64,000 nt of DNA, taken from contig NZ_MLHQ01000009.1 in NCBI RefSeq assembly GCF_001999305.1, positions 1 through 64,000 of the forward strand, given 5' to 3'. Shown here piece by piece: positions 25,330 through 33,957 of this stretch. How positions within the stretch are numbered: the stretch's first letter is position 1; every line of letters starts with the position of its first letter. The position numbers and the translations under genes are program-made. The notes beneath the pieces are model-generated. The model saw nothing but the letters and a program-made list of their open reading frames with translations. It had not been told where the DNA came from and ran no database searches. Source of the stretch: Rodentibacter myodis (GTDB lineage Bacteria > Pseudomonadota > Gammaproteobacteria > Enterobacterales > Pasteurellaceae).

Positions 25330-26301
25330 TCATAAATTAGGGTGTGAGCCAATAGCACTCCCCCCAATTGAGCCGCTTAAATTTCCTCTTTTGGGTAAAT
25401 TAGATTTCCCCATTGTGTCGTAATAACGCTTTGCCATTGCGTTTAAATGGTCGGCGTGGGCTTTGCCGTTGCCAAAATGATAAAACGTGTTCGCCTGCGT
25501 GATAGGAATGTTTAACAAGCGCACTAATTGCCCTGCATTGGTTCTGATGTTGTCTTGTTTTAAATAAAGCTCTAAATCCTGCTCTCCGGTGGAGAATGCC
25601 AAAATCCGCCAGCGGTTTAGCTCTCGGTTGCCGCCGTCTTTTGCCCCTTGTATTTTTCCCACGCCATTAAATAACGCGTAAGCGGTCTGTTCTACGTGCT
25701 TTTTGCTTGCCCCTTGTCCGATTTCATCAAGGGGGATAAAGCCGTCATTGCGTGCGGCCGCTTCGTTAATCAAGCCTAGGCTGGTGCCGTTCCACGATAA
25801 ACGGATAATATCCGGTTCACCATAAATTGAGCTGGCAATATTGGCGATAGTCGTTTTCCCCGCACTGGATTTTCCGAATAAATGCACGCCAAAACTTTCC
25901 GCACCAATCAAGCCAATCAAAGGGGCAGCCAACGCGCAAGCCACGCCCAACATCATTGAGTGGTTGCCCTTGAGATATTGCCCGATTTCCTGCTGCCATT
26001 CCTGCAACGTGCCTTTTGATTGATAACCTGCGGTGGTGGATGATTTACTGTTGAAATAAATCGGCTGCTCGGGTTTTCCCAATACTTCACCATTTGGCAA
26101 GATATATGCGTTAAAATCTGCTTGCCAGCCTGTTTCGTTCACTATCTGATAAATCGGTTTGTTTTGGGTATCTTGTAGAAAATCTGCCAAATAAGGTTTG
26201 AGCCGTTGGCTATTGGTTATCCGCACGCCTTTTTGTTTAAGCAGTTGCCACCCTGCACGCTCGCCAATATCCGCCCACGGCAAGGCAATAAGGGTTACTA
26301 T
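25330..26301 (-). pseudogene. Truncated DUF927 (element-borne ATPase/helicase-like) gene
   Basis: The open frame encodes ~317 residues with a DUF927 core: GWQLLKQKGVRI, YQIVNETGWQADFNAYILPNGEVLG, then a P-loop-like FGKSSAGKTT, LSWNGTSLGLINEAAARNDGFIPLDEIGQ and LAFSTGEQDLE. The only start is a TTG at 26283; coding similarity (VTLIALPWADIGERAG) continues upstream of it to a TGA at ~26305. The gene therefore lost its 5' part. The end (NLSGSIGGSAIGSHPNL) also stops short of the usual family length. Such genes are common cargo of P4-like elements and islands. Confidence 0.75.
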
Positions 26302-26441
26302 CTTTCAGCGTGGTTAATTACGCCCCACCTAGTCGGTTTGTTAGTTTTTATGGGTTCTTATTGTTTCAGTTTTTATACAGTTCAATAATGTATGGCATTT
26401 TTTGAGGTAGTAAAATGTTAGTAAATATCAACCGCACTTTT

Positions 26442-27662
26442 CTAAATATCCACCACCATTGAGCAACGTTCTACATAATCGCCCCATAGTTGCATAACCT
26501 CTATTCGCTGTTCTAGGTAATCGGAACGGTTATAGGCTTTGCGGGTTTGGTCTGCGATAGTGTGTGATAGGCAAGCCTCCACCACATCATAATTGATTAG
26601 CTGTTCGTTTAAATAAGTGCTGGCAATCGCTCTTAATCCGTGAGCGGTAAGTTTTCCGGTATATTTCCTTCCGGCAAGCAATTTAATGGCCCTATTTGCT
26701 GTCTGCGGGTTCATTGATTGATTTGGTTTTAATTCGCTTTGAAAAACATATTGCCCGCCACCGGTGAGGTTTTTCATCTTATCCAAGAGTTTTATTGCTT
26801 GGCTTGATAAAGGGACAATATGCCCTCGTTTACCGCCTTTCATTTTTTCGGCGGGAATTGCCCATAGCTTTTGATTGAAATCAATTTCCGCCCATTCCGC
26901 ACTTACAGCTTCTTTAGGGCGTACCATTGTTAATAACTGCCACTTAATCAAGATTTTCACCTGCAGAGAACTATTGCTATCCCGCAAATCAGAAAGAAAT
27001 TCAGGCAAGGCTTCAGGGCGGATAGTGGGGTTATTTTCGGTGGTGGGCGTACTAAAACTTAATGCCACATTCACGCATTTATTAAATTCAATTAATCCAC
27101 CATTTACGGCAAAATTTAAAATCTCATTCACCAAGCGAATAATCCTTTGCAATGTATCGCTTATGCCCCGTTCCTTGAGGGGATTTAGTGCTTCAATCAG
27201 TAGCTTAGGCGTGATAGAAGATATTGGCATTTGCCCTAATTTAGGGAATAAATGTTTTTCTAGTCGCCCCCAATTCTTTTCCATTGTCTTAGGCAAAACT
27301 TCAGGTGCTTTCTTATCCCGCCATTTCTCTGCCACCGCAAACAATGTATTGATTAAGCGTTCCTGCTCCTCCGTGTTTTGCTGTTGCCGGTATTGTTGCG
27401 GATCGATATTTTGTGCAAGCAAGGATAAAAACTCATCCCTAACCTTGCGTGCTTGTGATAAAGAAATGTCAGGATAAGTGCCAAGACTTAAATCAGTTTG
27501 TTTTGTGGAGAATGGTTTTACATATCTAAAACGCCATAGCTTGCTACCTTTAGATTTAATCAATAGAAATAATCCTTGCCCGTCCATTAACTTATAGTCT
27601 TTAGATTTTGGCTTGGCTCTTTCCACTTCTGTATTTGTCAAAGGTTTAGTTATTCTTGCCAT
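26442..27662 (-). CDS. P4-type tyrosine integrase
   Basis: A 406-residue protein with an N-terminal DUF4102 arm-binding domain (LTNTEVERAKPKSKDYKLMDGQGLFLLIKSKGSKLWRFRY), a core-binding domain, and a catalytic domain. Catalytic residues visible are R in TMVRPKEAVSAEW, HGLRAIAS, the following H in LSHTIADQTRKAYNRSDY, and its tyrosine. It catalyses integration into and excision from the adjacent tRNA gene, whose 3' end lies 258 bases upstream of its start. It appears intact although the rest of the element is decayed. Full length for the family. Confidence 0.9.
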   Translation of the reverse strand: MARITKPLTNTEVERAKPKSKDYKLMDGQGLFLLIKSKGSKLWRFRYVKPFSTKQTDLSLGTYPDISLSQARKVRDEFLSLLAQNIDPQQYRQQQNTEEQERLINTLFAVAEKWRDKKAPEVLPKTMEKNWGRLEKHLFPKLGQMPISSITPKLLIEALNPLKERGISDTLQRIIRLVNEILNFAVNGGLIEFNKCVNVALSFSTPTTENNPTIRPEALPEFLSDLRDSNSSLQVKILIKWQLLTMVRPKEAVSAEWAEIDFNQKLWAIPAEKMKGGKRGHIVPLSSQAIKLLDKMKNLTGGGQYVFQSELKPNQSMNPQTANRAIKLLAGRKYTGKLTAHGLRAIASTYLNEQLINYDVVEACLSHTIADQTRKAYNRSDYLEQRIEVMQLWGDYVERCSMVVDI

Positions 27663-27919
27663 TTTCTTTTATGTAGTTTAATCGTGCGGTAAAAAATGCT
27701 TTCAAGCCTTGTACTGATTGAATCTTGAACATTTTAAGGGTACGCAAATTTGATGAATTTAAAACGTACCCCTAAATGTACCCCTAAAATTTCTTGATGT
27801 AAACGTATAAACGCGTAAGAAAACGTATGAGAAAATAAAGCAGAATGGCGTTGAGGTCAGTATTTATAAGGGTTTAGTTTATGAAAACGTAAGAAGAAAC
27901 AAGAGGAGAAATGCCCGTT

Positions 27920-27996
27920 TGGTCCCCCCTGCCGGACTTGAACCAGCGACCAAGCGATTATGAGTCGCCTGCTCTAACCGACTGAGCTAAGGGGGG
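27920..27996 (-). tRNA. tRNA-Ile2 (anticodon CAU, lysidine type)
   Basis: A complete cloverleaf of 77 bases with CCA encoded: acceptor CCCCCCT/AGGGGGG, D-arm AGCTCAGTCGGTTAGAGC, anticodon loop CTCATAA, T-arm GTTCAAGTC. The anticodon stem-loop and flanks (GGCGACTCATAATCGCTTGG) equal those of the E. coli ileX/ileY isoleucine tRNA. CAU is therefore almost certainly read as isoleucine AUA after TilS modification rather than as methionine. It serves as the attachment site of the element described above. Confidence 0.88.
27928..27942 (+). repeat. att-like direct repeat, tRNA copy
   Basis: CCTGCCGGACTTGAA, within the tRNA-Ile2 T-arm and acceptor strand; its partner is at 25190-25204. Confidence 0.6.
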
Positions 27997-28048
27997 AAAG
28001 AAAAGTGCGGTCGATTATAGAGAAATAATCAAATGAAGTCTAGAAATA

Positions 28049-28081
28049 AAGGCGTGGTCGTTGGAAAAATAACCACGCCTT
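28049..28081 (-). terminator. Terminator of the glyQS operon
   Basis: On the minus strand AAGGCGTGGT pairs with ACCACGCCTT across 13 bases, followed by TATTTC, 9 bases after the glyS stop. Confidence 0.7.
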
Positions 28082-28089
28082 ACTTGCTT

Positions 28090-30159
28090 TTATGATTGTA
28101 GAACAGAAATATCCGCAACTTGTAAGAATAAACCTTGTAGCGTATTTAAAATCGCTAAACGGTTTTGGCGTAACGCCGGATCTTCAGCGTTCACCATAAC
28201 ATTATCGAAGAAATTATCCACCGGTGTACGCAAGTTAGCTAATTTATCTAACACCGCAGTGTACTCGCCTTTTGCAATCAGAGGTTGAATTTCTGTTTGT
28301 AATGCAAGCACGCTTTCCGCTAATGTTTTTTCTGCCGGTTCAACACAGGCGGCTAGATTAATTTCACCAATAACGCTGTCTGCTTTTGCCAAAATATTCG
28401 CCACACGTTTGTTTGCTGCGGCTAAGGCTTCCGCCGAATCTAAGGTGCGGAAATGTGATACGGCACGCACTCGCGCATCAAAATCTGCCGGACGGGTTGG
28501 ACGGCGGGCAAGCACTGCTTGGATCACATCTACGGCAATACCTTCATCTTGATACCACGCACGGAAACGCCCGAGCATAAAGTCCACCACATCAGCCACC
28601 ACATTTTTGTTCGTGAGTTTATCGCCGAAAAGTGCGGCTGATTTTTGCACTAAATCGTCTAAATCAAGCGGAAGATTTTTCTCAACGATAATGCGTAATG
28701 CCCCCAATGCGGCACGGCGAAGGGCGAATGGGTCGGCACTACCTTTGGGGGCTTGTCCGATACCAAAAATGCCCGTTAAGGTATCAAATTTATCCGCCAA
28801 GGCGACCGCACTTGCTACCAATGATTTTGGTAATTCATCGCCGGCAAAACGTGGCATATATTGCTCATTCAATGCTACTGCCACTTCTTCATCTTCACCA
28901 TCGTGACGGGCATAGTGCATTCCCATTACACCTTGCGTATCGGTAAACTCAAACACCATATTGGTCATTAAGTCGCATTTTGAAAGCAAGCCGGCACGTT
29001 TTGCTTTGGCTTCGTCTGCACCGATTTGTTTTGCAATTTCACCTGCAAGTTGCTCAATACGATCCGTTTTATCACGCAATGTACCAAGTTGTTGCTGGAA
29101 TAATACGGTCTCCAAACGTGGTAAACGATCCACTAATTTTTGTTTTAAATCGGTTTTGAAGAAAAATTCCGCGTCCGTTAAACGTGGACGAACGACTTTT
29201 TCATTTCCTTCAATAATTGCACTTGGATCATCAGGATTAATATTGGATACAAAAATAAAGTGCGGTAATAATTTTCCGTTTTTATCGTAAATTGGGAAAT
29301 ATTTTTGGTCGCTTTTCATCGTATAAACCAAGGCTTCCGCCGGCACGGCAAGGAAACGTTCTTCAAATTTTGCTGTGAGCACATTTGGAAATTCCACCAA
29401 CGAGGTGACTTCTTCAAGCAAGCTTTCCTCAATATCCGCCACGCCACCAAGTGCGGTCGCTTTTTCTTGTGATTTTGCCAAAATTTCCGCTTTGCGCTCA
29501 TTAAAATCAGCGACCACTGAGCCTTTTTCTCGCAATAATTGCGGATATTGCTCGGCGTGTTGAATTTCAAATTCGGCTTCGCCCAAGAAACGGTGACCAC
29601 GAATAGTGCGACCACTTGCCACACCTAAAATCTCACCCTCAATAAGTTCATTACCCAACAACATTGTGACGGTATGAACCGGACGAATAAATTGCACGGT
29701 TTTATCCGCCCAACGCATTGGTTTTGGAATCGGTAATTTTGCCAAGGCATTTGCGACAATCTCGGTGAGTAAATTTTTAGTCGGCTGACCTTCAATTTTC
29801 GCACGATGAACCAACCATTCACCTTTATCAGTGACAAGGCGTTCCGCTTGATCTACGGTAATACCACAACCACGCGCCCAGCCCTCTGCGGCTTTGGTTG
29901 GCTTACCTTCCGCATCAAAGGCGGCTGACACCGCCGGCCCGCGTTTTTCAATTTCTTTGCTTGGTTGTTGTGTGGCAAGTTCAAACACTTTTACCGCCAA
30001 ACGGCGCGGTGCGGCATACCATTTGACACTGCCAAATGCCAGTCCTGCTTGTTCAAGTTCCGCCTGCATATTATCCGCAAAGGCAGTCGCTAATGTTTTA
30101 AGAGCTTTTGGTGGCAGCTCTTCTGTGCCGATCTCGGCGAGGAAATTTTGGGTTGTCAT
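28090..30159 (-). CDS. glyS: Glycine--tRNA ligase beta subunit
   Basis: A 689-residue beta subunit of the heterotetrameric bacterial GlyRS. It begins [17 protein letters not shown], with the core [26 protein letters not shown], and has the C-terminal anticodon-binding region ([19 protein letters not shown]). The beta subunit binds tRNA; the alpha subunit (glyQ, downstream in coordinates, upstream in transcription) activates glycine. Full length. Its ATG overlaps the TGA of the preceding AIPR gene (ATGA), with AAAGGTATT ~10 bases upstream as ribosome site. Confidence 0.95.
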   Translation of the reverse strand: MTTQNFLAEIGTEELPPKALKTLATAFADNMQAELEQAGLAFGSVKWYAAPRRLAVKVFELATQQPSKEIEKRGPAVSAAFDAEGKPTKAAEGWARGCGITVDQAERLVTDKGEWLVHRAKIEGQPTKNLLTEIVANALAKLPIPKPMRWADKTVQFIRPVHTVTMLLGNELIEGEILGVASGRTIRGHRFLGEAEFEIQHAEQYPQLLREKGSVVADFNERKAEILAKSQEKATALGGVADIEESLLEEVTSLVEFPNVLTAKFEERFLAVPAEALVYTMKSDQKYFPIYDKNGKLLPHFIFVSNINPDDPSAIIEGNEKVVRPRLTDAEFFFKTDLKQKLVDRLPRLETVLFQQQLGTLRDKTDRIEQLAGEIAKQIGADEAKAKRAGLLSKCDLMTNMVFEFTDTQGVMGMHYARHDGEDEEVAVALNEQYMPRFAGDELPKSLVASAVALADKFDTLTGIFGIGQAPKGSADPFALRRAALGALRIIVEKNLPLDLDDLVQKSAALFGDKLTNKNVVADVVDFMLGRFRAWYQDEGIAVDVIQAVLARRPTRPADFDARVRAVSHFRTLDSAEALAAANKRVANILAKADSVIGEINLAACVEPAEKTLAESVLALQTEIQPLIAKGEYTAVLDKLANLRTPVDNFFDNVMVNAEDPALRQNRLAILNTLQGLFLQVADISVLQS

Positions 30160-31895
30160 TGTTGATTAATACCTTTTGATATGTTATGTCTTACCTTTGA
30201 TGTAAATTCTTTATTTCTAGAAATAAAGTAATCATTTTTTAAATTCATTTCTGTAATTGTATTAGTTATTAGCTTACACGCTTTTACAAAAATACTTTTC
30301 AGATATTCTAGATCTTCTATTTTGTCGATTATATTCTCAACATTTAAAGATCTACCATTACTATCCTTCTCTAGAGAGATTATCTTATAAGCTATGAATA
30401 ATACATGATATTTATATATCTTATATCTCGGATAAATACTCTGATTTTTTAACATGATCTCTAATCTATTTAGAATTACAGATGATAAATAATAATATGG
30501 GATCATATTCTTCTGGTTTGCATTAAAAATATGATCTCTATTACTATCCAAGAGCTCACCATAGTATCTATGTGTGCTCTGTGGCTGCTCAACAATCATT
30601 GAAACATAAGATTTTATTAATGATGATAAAGTTATAATTTGATATGGTTTTATATTAGGATCATTAACATATTCTTTTGATCTTCTCTCATAAAAAATAG
30701 GAAACTTAGTCGATTTTCCTCTTGCTTTATAATATTCAGATAAATCTTTATGAAATGGTTTTAATGATTCAAATGCTTCATCTTTAACTTCTGTTTGTTT
30801 ATTTGTTGCGATAATAATATCATTAATTGTATCTTGATCTGTAGTTTCAATAATTTTAACAATTAAATTTGATGTGTCATTTATATATTCTCTATTTTCA
30901 AATAGTATATGACTTGATTGACAACCATTAACAATCTGAAAATCTGTAAGTTTTAACTTTTGACCAGTTCTTTCAACTTTTTTTGATATAATAGTAATTC
31001 CATTATTTAATAATGGTAATAAATTTTGTTTATCTGAATTCCGTATAGTGATTTCAATCTCTTTATTAACTTTATTTTTACCTTGATAGTCTCTTACATT
31101 ATCAAAAAATAGTCCTTTTGATATATTCCCTTCGCTATCTTTAATCAATTCGATAAAATTTTTTAGTAAAATACTACCTATAAAAGATTGATTTACTTTT
31201 TCTGTCATATCAGGAAGTGCAACATGATTATTGAACAAAACCTCTTTCACACTTCTTCTACTAATTTCTCTATATATATTTTTCAAATGCTCAGCATCTA
31301 TGAATTCAATAAACTTTTCAGGTTCAGAATTTAAGAATAAGTTTTTCTCTTTAAATACTTCAAACTCATAATTTGCTCTGCTAACAATAGTTTCTGGACT
31401 AGTCCATACTCCAGTACTAACAAAATATAGCTTAATTTCAGGGTTATGTTCAAAATCTATAGAATGTTTATATATCTTCTCTTTTATCTTTCTAAGTAAT
31501 TTTATTTTATCATTTTCAGGTATAATAGGTTGATCTTCAAAAAAAGATTTGACACCAAAAATAAAATTACCTACAGCATCTCCTTTAAATTTTGGAGAGT
31601 TTTTACTTTGAATAAAAACAAATGATACATCTAAGAATCCATTATTTTTAATAAAAAAATCTATATCTTTCTCATCATTGATGATACTTCCATTAACTAT
31701 AATAGCAATTCCATCAATGGCAGTATCATTAGAACCTCCCACAGATAACTCATCAATATTAATATCTTTAGGATATAGTTTGGAAACTAGATTAAAATTT
31801 ACAAATTGCTCAAATCTATTATCTTCATCTAAGTTCTCCAAGGAATATTTCCGACTAAAATCATCAAGAAATCCTTCTAATATTTTATCTTTCAT
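30156..31895 (-). CDS. AIPR-family abortive-infection protein inserted in the glyQS operon
   Basis: A 579-residue protein. The AIPR (abortive infection phage resistance) core is recognisable: [15 protein letters not shown] around 261-275, [12 protein letters not shown] around 292-303, [15 protein letters not shown] around 317-331, and [16 protein letters not shown]. Residues ~40-125 ([18 protein letters not shown]) recall the nuclease-like N-terminal region of these proteins. Members are linked to phage defence; mechanism for this one is unknown. It is much more AT-rich than its neighbours, a sign of transfer. Its stop codon overlaps the glyS start by ATGA, so it is transcribed with glyQS. 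Confidence 0.8.
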   Translation of the reverse strand: MKDKILEGFLDDFSRKYSLENLDEDNRFEQFVNFNLVSKLYPKDINIDELSVGGSNDTAIDGIAIIVNGSIINDEKDIDFFIKNNGFLDVSFVFIQSKNSPKFKGDAVGNFIFGVKSFFEDQPIIPENDKIKLLRKIKEKIYKHSIDFEHNPEIKLYFVSTGVWTSPETIVSRANYEFEVFKEKNLFLNSEPEKFIEFIDAEHLKNIYREISRRSVKEVLFNNHVALPDMTEKVNQSFIGSILLKNFIELIKDSEGNISKGLFFDNVRDYQGKNKVNKEIEITIRNSDKQNLLPLLNNGITIISKKVERTGQKLKLTDFQIVNGCQSSHILFENREYINDTSNLIVKIIETTDQDTINDIIIATNKQTEVKDEAFESLKPFHKDLSEYYKARGKSTKFPIFYERRSKEYVNDPNIKPYQIITLSSLIKSYVSMIVEQPQSTHRYYGELLDSNRDHIFNANQKNMIPYYYLSSVILNRLEIMLKNQSIYPRYKIYKYHVLFIAYKIISLEKDSNGRSLNVENIIDKIEDLEYLKSIFVKACKLITNTITEMNLKNDYFISRNKEFTSKVRHNISKGINQQ

Positions 31896-32016
31896 ATAAT
31901 CACCTATTTCAAATAACTTTTGTTAATAATAAATTTATAGCATAGACTATATCCTAGCGGCGAATCTTTTCTTAGCTTTCTCTACCGGCAAATGCCGTTG
32001 TTTCAGTAAGCACAGA

Positions 32017-32087
32017 GTGTGTGAATTGGCACAATTCACGCACAATGACAGGATATTTAATCGTGCGTGAAACGTTGTTTCACACAC
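32017..32087. repeat. Pair of related palindromes (REP/BIME-like)
   Basis: The first palindrome (32017-32043) has arms GTGTGTGAATTG / CAATTCACGCAC. The second (32063-32087) has arms GTGCGTGAAAC / GTTTCACACAC. They share the GTG(T/C)GTGAA...TTCAC(G/A)CAC core and lie 19 bases apart between the AIPR gene and the haem-binding-like gene. Two loosely similar ~30-base segments (CTACCGGCAAATG, CTACCGCTAAATG) flank the pair. Confidence 0.65.
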
Positions 32088-32153
32088 CCTACGATTATTT
32101 TATCCAAAACTGCTCTTTCTACCGCTAAATGTAGCTGTTGTTCTAATACTGCT

Positions 32154-32801
32154 TTATTTGGCAATAGCCGCAAGTGCGGTCGGATTTGGTGTGGGTTCTG
32201 CAATTTTTGTTAAGCGGTTGCGGTCGCGGTGTTCAAAAGGTTTGTCATAGCCCGGAATGGTCATTAAGGTGGTTTGATCGTAAGACCACGTGCCGTCTTC
32301 ATTGATCGTCACGGTTATTTCGTAACTTTCCGTGGTGAATGATTGTTCAATGAATGGATTGGATACAATTCCGTTGGTTAATGAACCTCTTACGGCTTTC
32401 ACGGTAAATTTTTTCGCATCCGGTGCGGCATTTCCCACCGCCATCAATGTTTGTCCGCGTGGAATGCTTAAAGTAAAGAGAATGTTACCCGTTGCCGGTT
32501 CCCACAGCCAGTAGCCCACTTGATCGTGGAACGTTTCCACTTCGTTAGGCTGCACAATACGGGTGTGGTAGCGTAAACCGTAAAAAAGTTGAGGGCCGTT
32601 GGCTTGCGCGTCAATAGGTTGTAATTCAATGTGTTCAATATAAGGATCTTTTACCGCCCCTTCTGCTTTCGGGTTAATATCCAAGCCTCTCTTGCCTTCC
32701 CAAACACCGGCTAAAGCGGTAAGTGGCCCAAGATTGGAGAGGGTGTTCACATCGGCTTCCGCTTCGGTATAAATATCTTTTGGATATTGAAAATCGCTCA
32801 T
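32154..32801 (-). CDS. Nitrobindin-like beta-barrel (FABP/DUF1794-type, haem-binding?)
   Basis: A 215-residue protein of lipocalin-like fold. It carries the LGPLTALAGVWEGKRGLD motif (GxWxGxG type) at ~28-45 that starts nitrobindin/THAP4-like barrels, followed by many alternating strands (YWLWEPATGNILFTLSIPRGQTLMAVG, YEITVTINEDGTWSYDQTT). Family members bind haem or fatty ligands; function here is unproved. The C-terminal ~20 residues are low complexity. It lies in the glyQ-to-glyS interval on the same strand, 51 bases after glyQ. Confidence 0.7.
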   Translation of the reverse strand: MSDFQYPKDIYTEAEADVNTLSNLGPLTALAGVWEGKRGLDINPKAEGAVKDPYIEHIELQPIDAQANGPQLFYGLRYHTRIVQPNEVETFHDQVGYWLWEPATGNILFTLSIPRGQTLMAVGNAAPDAKKFTVKAVRGSLTNGIVSNPFIEQSFTTESYEITVTINEDGTWSYDQTTLMTIPGYDKPFEHRDRNRLTKIAEPTPNPTALAAIAK

Positions 32802-32851
32802 TATGCTTTCCTTACATTATTTAAATCATAAAAGTGCGGTCGTTTTTCGCA

Positions 32852-33760
32852 TTATTTTTTGCAACCTGGGAAACCTAAGGCTTCACGGCTGGCATAATAG
32901 GCTTCTGCTACGCCTTTTGTTAAGGCGCGAATACGTAGAATATAACGTTGGCGTTCGGTCACAGAAATGGCTTTGCGTGCGTCTAATAGATTGAAACTGT
33001 GCGCCGCTTTTAAAATGCGTTCGTAAGCCGGCAGGGGTAGCGGTTTTTCTAATACCAATAGTTCTTGTGCTTCTTTTTCATATTGGTCGAAACAATAGAA
33101 TAGGAAATCCGTGTTGGCATATTCAAAATTATAGGTAGATTGTTCTACTTCGTTTTGATGGAATACATCGCCATAGGTAGTTTTGCCGAGTGGACCGTCA
33201 GACCACACTAAATCATACACACTGTCCACACCTTGAATATACATCGCCAAGCGTTCTAAACCGTAAGTCACTTCGCCTGTGACCGGTTTACATTCTAAAC
33301 CGCCTACTTGTTGGAAATAGGTGAATTGGGTGACCTCCATTCCGTTTAGCCATACTTCCCAACCTAATCCCCACGCGCCAAGGGTTGGATTTTCCCAGTT
33401 GTCTTCCACAAAGCGAATATCGTTTTGGGTGGGATCGAAACCGAGCATTTCAAGGGAGCCTAAATAAAGTTCTTGAATGTTATCCGGTGAAGGTTTAATC
33501 ACCACTTGGAATTGATAGTAATGTTGTAAACGGTTTGGGTTTTCGCCATAACGTCCATCGGTGGGGCGGCGTGAAGGTTGAACATAGGCAAATGCCATCG
33601 GCTCCGGTCCTAAGGCACGCAAAGCGGTCATTGGATGTGATGTGCCTGCACCCACTTCCATATCAAAAGGCTGAACAATGGTGCAACCTTGTTTTGCCCA
33701 ATAATCTTGCAGGGCGAGAATCATACCTTGAAATGTTTTTACGTTGAATTGATTGCTCAT
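32852..33760 (-). CDS. glyQ: Glycine--tRNA ligase alpha subunit
   Basis: A 302-residue class II synthetase alpha subunit: [68 protein letters not shown] is diagnostic (several segments given only as landmarks), and [16 protein letters not shown] near residue 162 carries motif 3 type residues. It activates glycine with ATP in the alpha2beta2 enzyme. glyS normally follows closely; here it is ~2.7 kb downstream because two other genes lie between them. Confidence 0.95.
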   Translation of the reverse strand: MSNQFNVKTFQGMILALQDYWAKQGCTIVQPFDMEVGAGTSHPMTALRALGPEPMAFAYVQPSRRPTDGRYGENPNRLQHYYQFQVVIKPSPDNIQELYLGSLEMLGFDPTQNDIRFVEDNWENPTLGAWGLGWEVWLNGMEVTQFTYFQQVGGLECKPVTGEVTYGLERLAMYIQGVDSVYDLVWSDGPLGKTTYGDVFHQNEVEQSTYNFEYANTDFLFYCFDQYEKEAQELLVLEKPLPLPAYERILKAAHSFNLLDARKAISVTERQRYILRIRALTKGVAEAYYASREALGFPGCKK

Positions 33761-33957
33761 AATCTTGAATCTGTAAAATGATGAAAAATGGCGACATTAT
33801 ACTTGAAAGCAAAGGGCGGATAAAGGCGAAAAGTGCGGTTAAAATTACGGGTATTTTTTTATGAAGAAAATTTATATTCCTGATGAAAAATCTCAATTAG
33901 CCAGAAATATGGTGTTATGCCAAAATACCTGCCTTTCAATCCCTAAGGAACATAACA

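Larger units (their letters stand above)
25190..27942. mobile_element. Decayed integrative element at tRNA-Ile2
   Basis: About 2.75 kb bounded by att-like direct repeats, one of them inside the tRNA gene. Inside are a full-length integrase reading away from the tRNA and a truncated DUF927 gene. No replication, conjugation or phage structural gene remains, so it looks like a deletion remnant of a larger genomic island or P4-like element. Confidence 0.65.

Noticed and set aside
27720..27800. GTACCCCTAAA tandem repeats as integrase arm-binding sites
   Set aside because: Two imperfect copies upstream of the integrase gene are suggestive but too few and too short to support a call.
27920..27996. 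tRNA-Met assignment from the CAU anticodon
   Set aside because: The anticodon arm and most of the body match isoleucine tRNA-Ile2 (ileX/ileY), which reads AUA after lysidine modification.
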